Assembly: GCA_019359045.1 (NCBI GenBank)
Contig: JAHHIA010000003.1
Coordinates: forward strand, 248,001-312,000
Direction: 5' to 3'
DNA: 64,000 nt
Source: Scytolyngbya sp. HA4215-MV1
GTDB lineage: Bacteria; Cyanobacteriota; Cyanobacteriia; Leptolyngbyales; Leptolyngbyaceae
The translations under genes were made by a program, and so were the position numbers. Shown here piece after piece: positions 62,486 to 64,000 of the stretch. Position 1 is the stretch's first letter, and each line of letters opens with the position of its first letter. The notes below the pieces were generated by a model that saw nothing but the letters and a program-made list of their open reading frames with translations, made no database searches and had not been told where the DNA came from.

Positions 62486-64000
62486 ATGCCCAGACGTAAG
62501 AAAGTTCCCATAGAGGGCGAACCAACAGAGGGTGTGTCAACAGGCACGCCAAAAGAGGGTATGACAACAGAGGACACACCAGCAGGTGCTGCATCAGGCA
62601 ATGAGATGTCTGTGAATGATGGACTAGTCGATGATGTACCAGTCAATGATGTGCATACCGATCGAGATGCTACCGATCGAGCTGTTATCGATCAAAAATC
62701 AACCAGTTCTGGAGCAGTAAAGCGTACGTTACCCGATCAAATTACAGCAGATCAGAGGAGTCCCGCCTCTCCTGTGAGTTATCCAAAGCCTTTCTTTAAT
62801 CGGGAGCTGAGTTGGCTAGAGTTTAATTGTCGCGTATTGCACGAAGCCTTAGACCCTCGGACGCCGTTGCTAGAACGCCTGAAGTTTATGGCGATCTTCA
62901 GCTCTAATTTGGATGAGTACTTTATGGTGCGAGTGGCGGTTTTGAAACAGCAGGTTGAAGCTCAAGTCAGAAAACTCTCAGCCGATGGACTGACCCCTCA
63001 AGAACAATTGGCAAAAATTAGCCAGCGCTTGCGCCCCGATGTTGAAAAACAACACCGCCATTTTCATCAGGCACTGCGTCCCCAACTGGCAGCTCAAGGA
63101 ATCTATCTCCTTGACTATATTGAGCTTAATCAAGAGCAACGCACCTATTTTCAAAAATACTTTGAAGAACAAATTTTTCCGGTTTTAACTCCGTTAGCGG
63201 TTGATCCGGGTCATCCTTTTCCCTACATTTCTAATCTCAGTTTGAATCTGGCAGTCGTGGTGCAAGATGCGGAAACTGGGGAGGAATTGTTTGCGCGGGT
63301 CAAAGTGCCAAAAGTGTTGCCTCGTTTTTTGCCATTGCCAGAAAATCTTCGGATGCAGCAAAAAGATCGCCTGGCTGTTTGGACGGGGGTTCCCCTGGAG
63401 CAGGTGATTGCCCATAATCTAGCGCCGCTTTTTCCGGGAATGACGATTCTGGAGTACTACCCTTTCCGTGTAACTCGTGATGCCGACCTAGAATTGGAGG
63501 AGGATGAGGCGGATGATTTGATGTTGGCGATCGAGCAAGAGCTCCGTAAGCGCCGCTTTGGCGGATCAGTGGTTCGAATTGAGATTCATACCTCAACTCC
63601 CGATAATGTGCGAGAAATGCTGGTGCGAGAAATGTCGCTTCAGGAGAGCGATGTTTATGAAAGTGAAGGACTGCTTTGCTTGTCGGACTTAATGTCTTTT
63701 ATGGCATTGCCGTTATCAGAACTGAAAGATCCGGTTTGGCAGGCAGTGACGCCACCACGATTGCGCCGTGTCCTTGAACCTGACAAGGAAGAGATGAAGC
63801 GGGAACTGGAAGAAGATTTTTTCACAGTGATTCGTCGCAAAGACTTGCTCGTCCATCATCCTTACTATTCTTTTTCAACAACAGTTCAGCATTTCATTAC
63901 TCATGCGGCACATGACCCCAATGTGTTGGCAATCAAAATGACGCTTTATCGAACGTCGGGCGATTCTCCGATCGTCCAGGCACTTATTGATGCAGCAGAA
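62486..64000 (+). CDS. ppk: Polyphosphate kinase 1, 3' part cut by the window end
   Basis: 505 codons are visible from ATG 62486; the gene continues past 64000. The enzyme polymerises the terminal phosphate of ATP into polyphosphate. The Ppk1 N domain begins FFNRELSWLEFNCRVL at about residue 102 and continues with AIFSSNLDEYFMVRVA and PVLTPLAVDPGHPFPYISNLSLNLAV; DAEVELEEDEADDL-type charged sequence and LLVHHPYYSFSTTVQHF follow. The catalytic His lies beyond the window. Most Ppk1 start 10-20 residues before FFNRELSW; here about 100 extra residues, low in complexity, rich in Asp, Thr and Gly (PTEGVSTGTPKEGM; DGLVDDVPVND), precede it. Confidence 0.94.
   Translation, partial: MPRRKKVPIEGEPTEGVSTGTPKEGMTTEDTPAGAASGNEMSVNDGLVDDVPVNDVHTDRDATDRAVIDQKSTSSGAVKRTLPDQITADQRSPASPVSYPKPFFNRELSWLEFNCRVLHEALDPRTPLLERLKFMAIFSSNLDEYFMVRVAVLKQQVEAQVRKLSADGLTPQEQLAKISQRLRPDVEKQHRHFHQALRPQLAAQGIYLLDYIELNQEQRTYFQKYFEEQIFPVLTPLAVDPGHPFPYISNLSLNLAVVVQDAETGEELFARVKVPKVLPRFLPLPENLRMQQKDRLAVWTGVPLEQVIAHNLAPLFPGMTILEYYPFRVTRDADLELEEDEADDLMLAIEQELRKRRFGGSVVRIEIHTSTPDNVREMLVREMSLQESDVYESEGLLCLSDLMSFMALPLSELKDPVWQAVTPPRLRRVLEPDKEEMKRELEEDFFTVIRRKDLLVHHPYYSFSTTVQHFITHAAHDPNVLAIKMTLYRTSGDSPIVQALIDAAE

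Noticed and set aside
1-64000. CRISPR arrays, prophage, transposase genes
   Set aside because: No regularly spaced direct repeats, phage structural genes or transposase domains were seen; only short palindromic intergenic repeats.

Overview
This 64 kb window is chromosomal DNA from a cyanobacterium, most likely a filamentous or Leptolyngbya-like one (the family level is inference). The evidence is the dense scatter of the HIP1 octamer GCGATCGC, cyanobacterium-typical proteins (DUF4346, DUF4912, AMIN-domain, FHA-ABC fusion, HEAT and TPR proteins, Uma2 nuclease), a LexA with LexA boxes of the cyanobacterial RGTAC-N3-DGTWC type, and short cyanobacterial interspersed repeats. I see no CRISPR array, prophage, transposase or replication origin.

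Layout. 0-6.1 kb (mostly minus): DUF4346 protein, pyrB, a 1062-residue membrane protein joining a phosphate-binding-like domain, propeller-like repeats and two DUF4912 domains, and a small outer-membrane barrel. 6.5-13.6 kb: TPR protein, secreted protein, HD hydrolase, HI0933-type flavoprotein, membrane HEAT protein and an unknown 233-residue protein behind a large inverted repeat. 13.7-22.7 kb is rich in transport: FHA-FHA-ABC exporter, FetB-like permease, a secreted protein, a variant metallophosphoesterase, and a MacB permease with its HlyD-type adaptor. 22.9-31.3 kb: serine beta-lactamase-like hydrolase, small membrane protein, a 1025-residue TPS-type adhesin, alanine dehydrogenase, a Uma2 gene broken by one stop codon, and a fragment of an ATPase-like gene. 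31.4-40.4 kb (all plus): RNase D-like exonuclease, AMIN/VirB10-like envelope protein, RNase PH, release factor 3, an M48 protease homologue lacking zinc ligands, and an RRM RNA-binding protein. 40.5-50.4 kb (mostly minus): GNAT, small membrane protein, AmpG-like permease, LexA, HEAT protein, ABC-2 permease, cysteine desulfurase, cupin, membrane protein with an HTH-like tail, and YifB/ComM. 50.5-64 kb: HIT protein, recR with no normal start codon, receiver protein, lipoyl synthase, histidine kinase, acyltransferase, large membrane coiled-coil protein, CNNM/CorC protein, a CAT-anticodon tRNA followed by an unannotated structured segment, pyrE, a 68-residue protein, and the start of polyphosphate kinase running off the end.

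How the genes connect. Most of the window is housekeeping with single-gene units. The clearest regulatory theme is SOS-type control: lexA carries a consensus LexA box in its own promoter, and a second perfect match overlaps the promoter between an unknown 94-residue protein and a membrane HTH protein. This LexA has Thr in place of the Gly of the usual Ala-Gly cleavage site. An orphan histidine kinase and a receiver/coiled-coil protein lie 1.3 kb apart around lipA. The best candidates for something undescribed are the fused PstS-propeller-DUF4912 protein, the rod-like RNA candidate after the tRNA, the LexA-box-linked small protein, and the M48 pseudoprotease.
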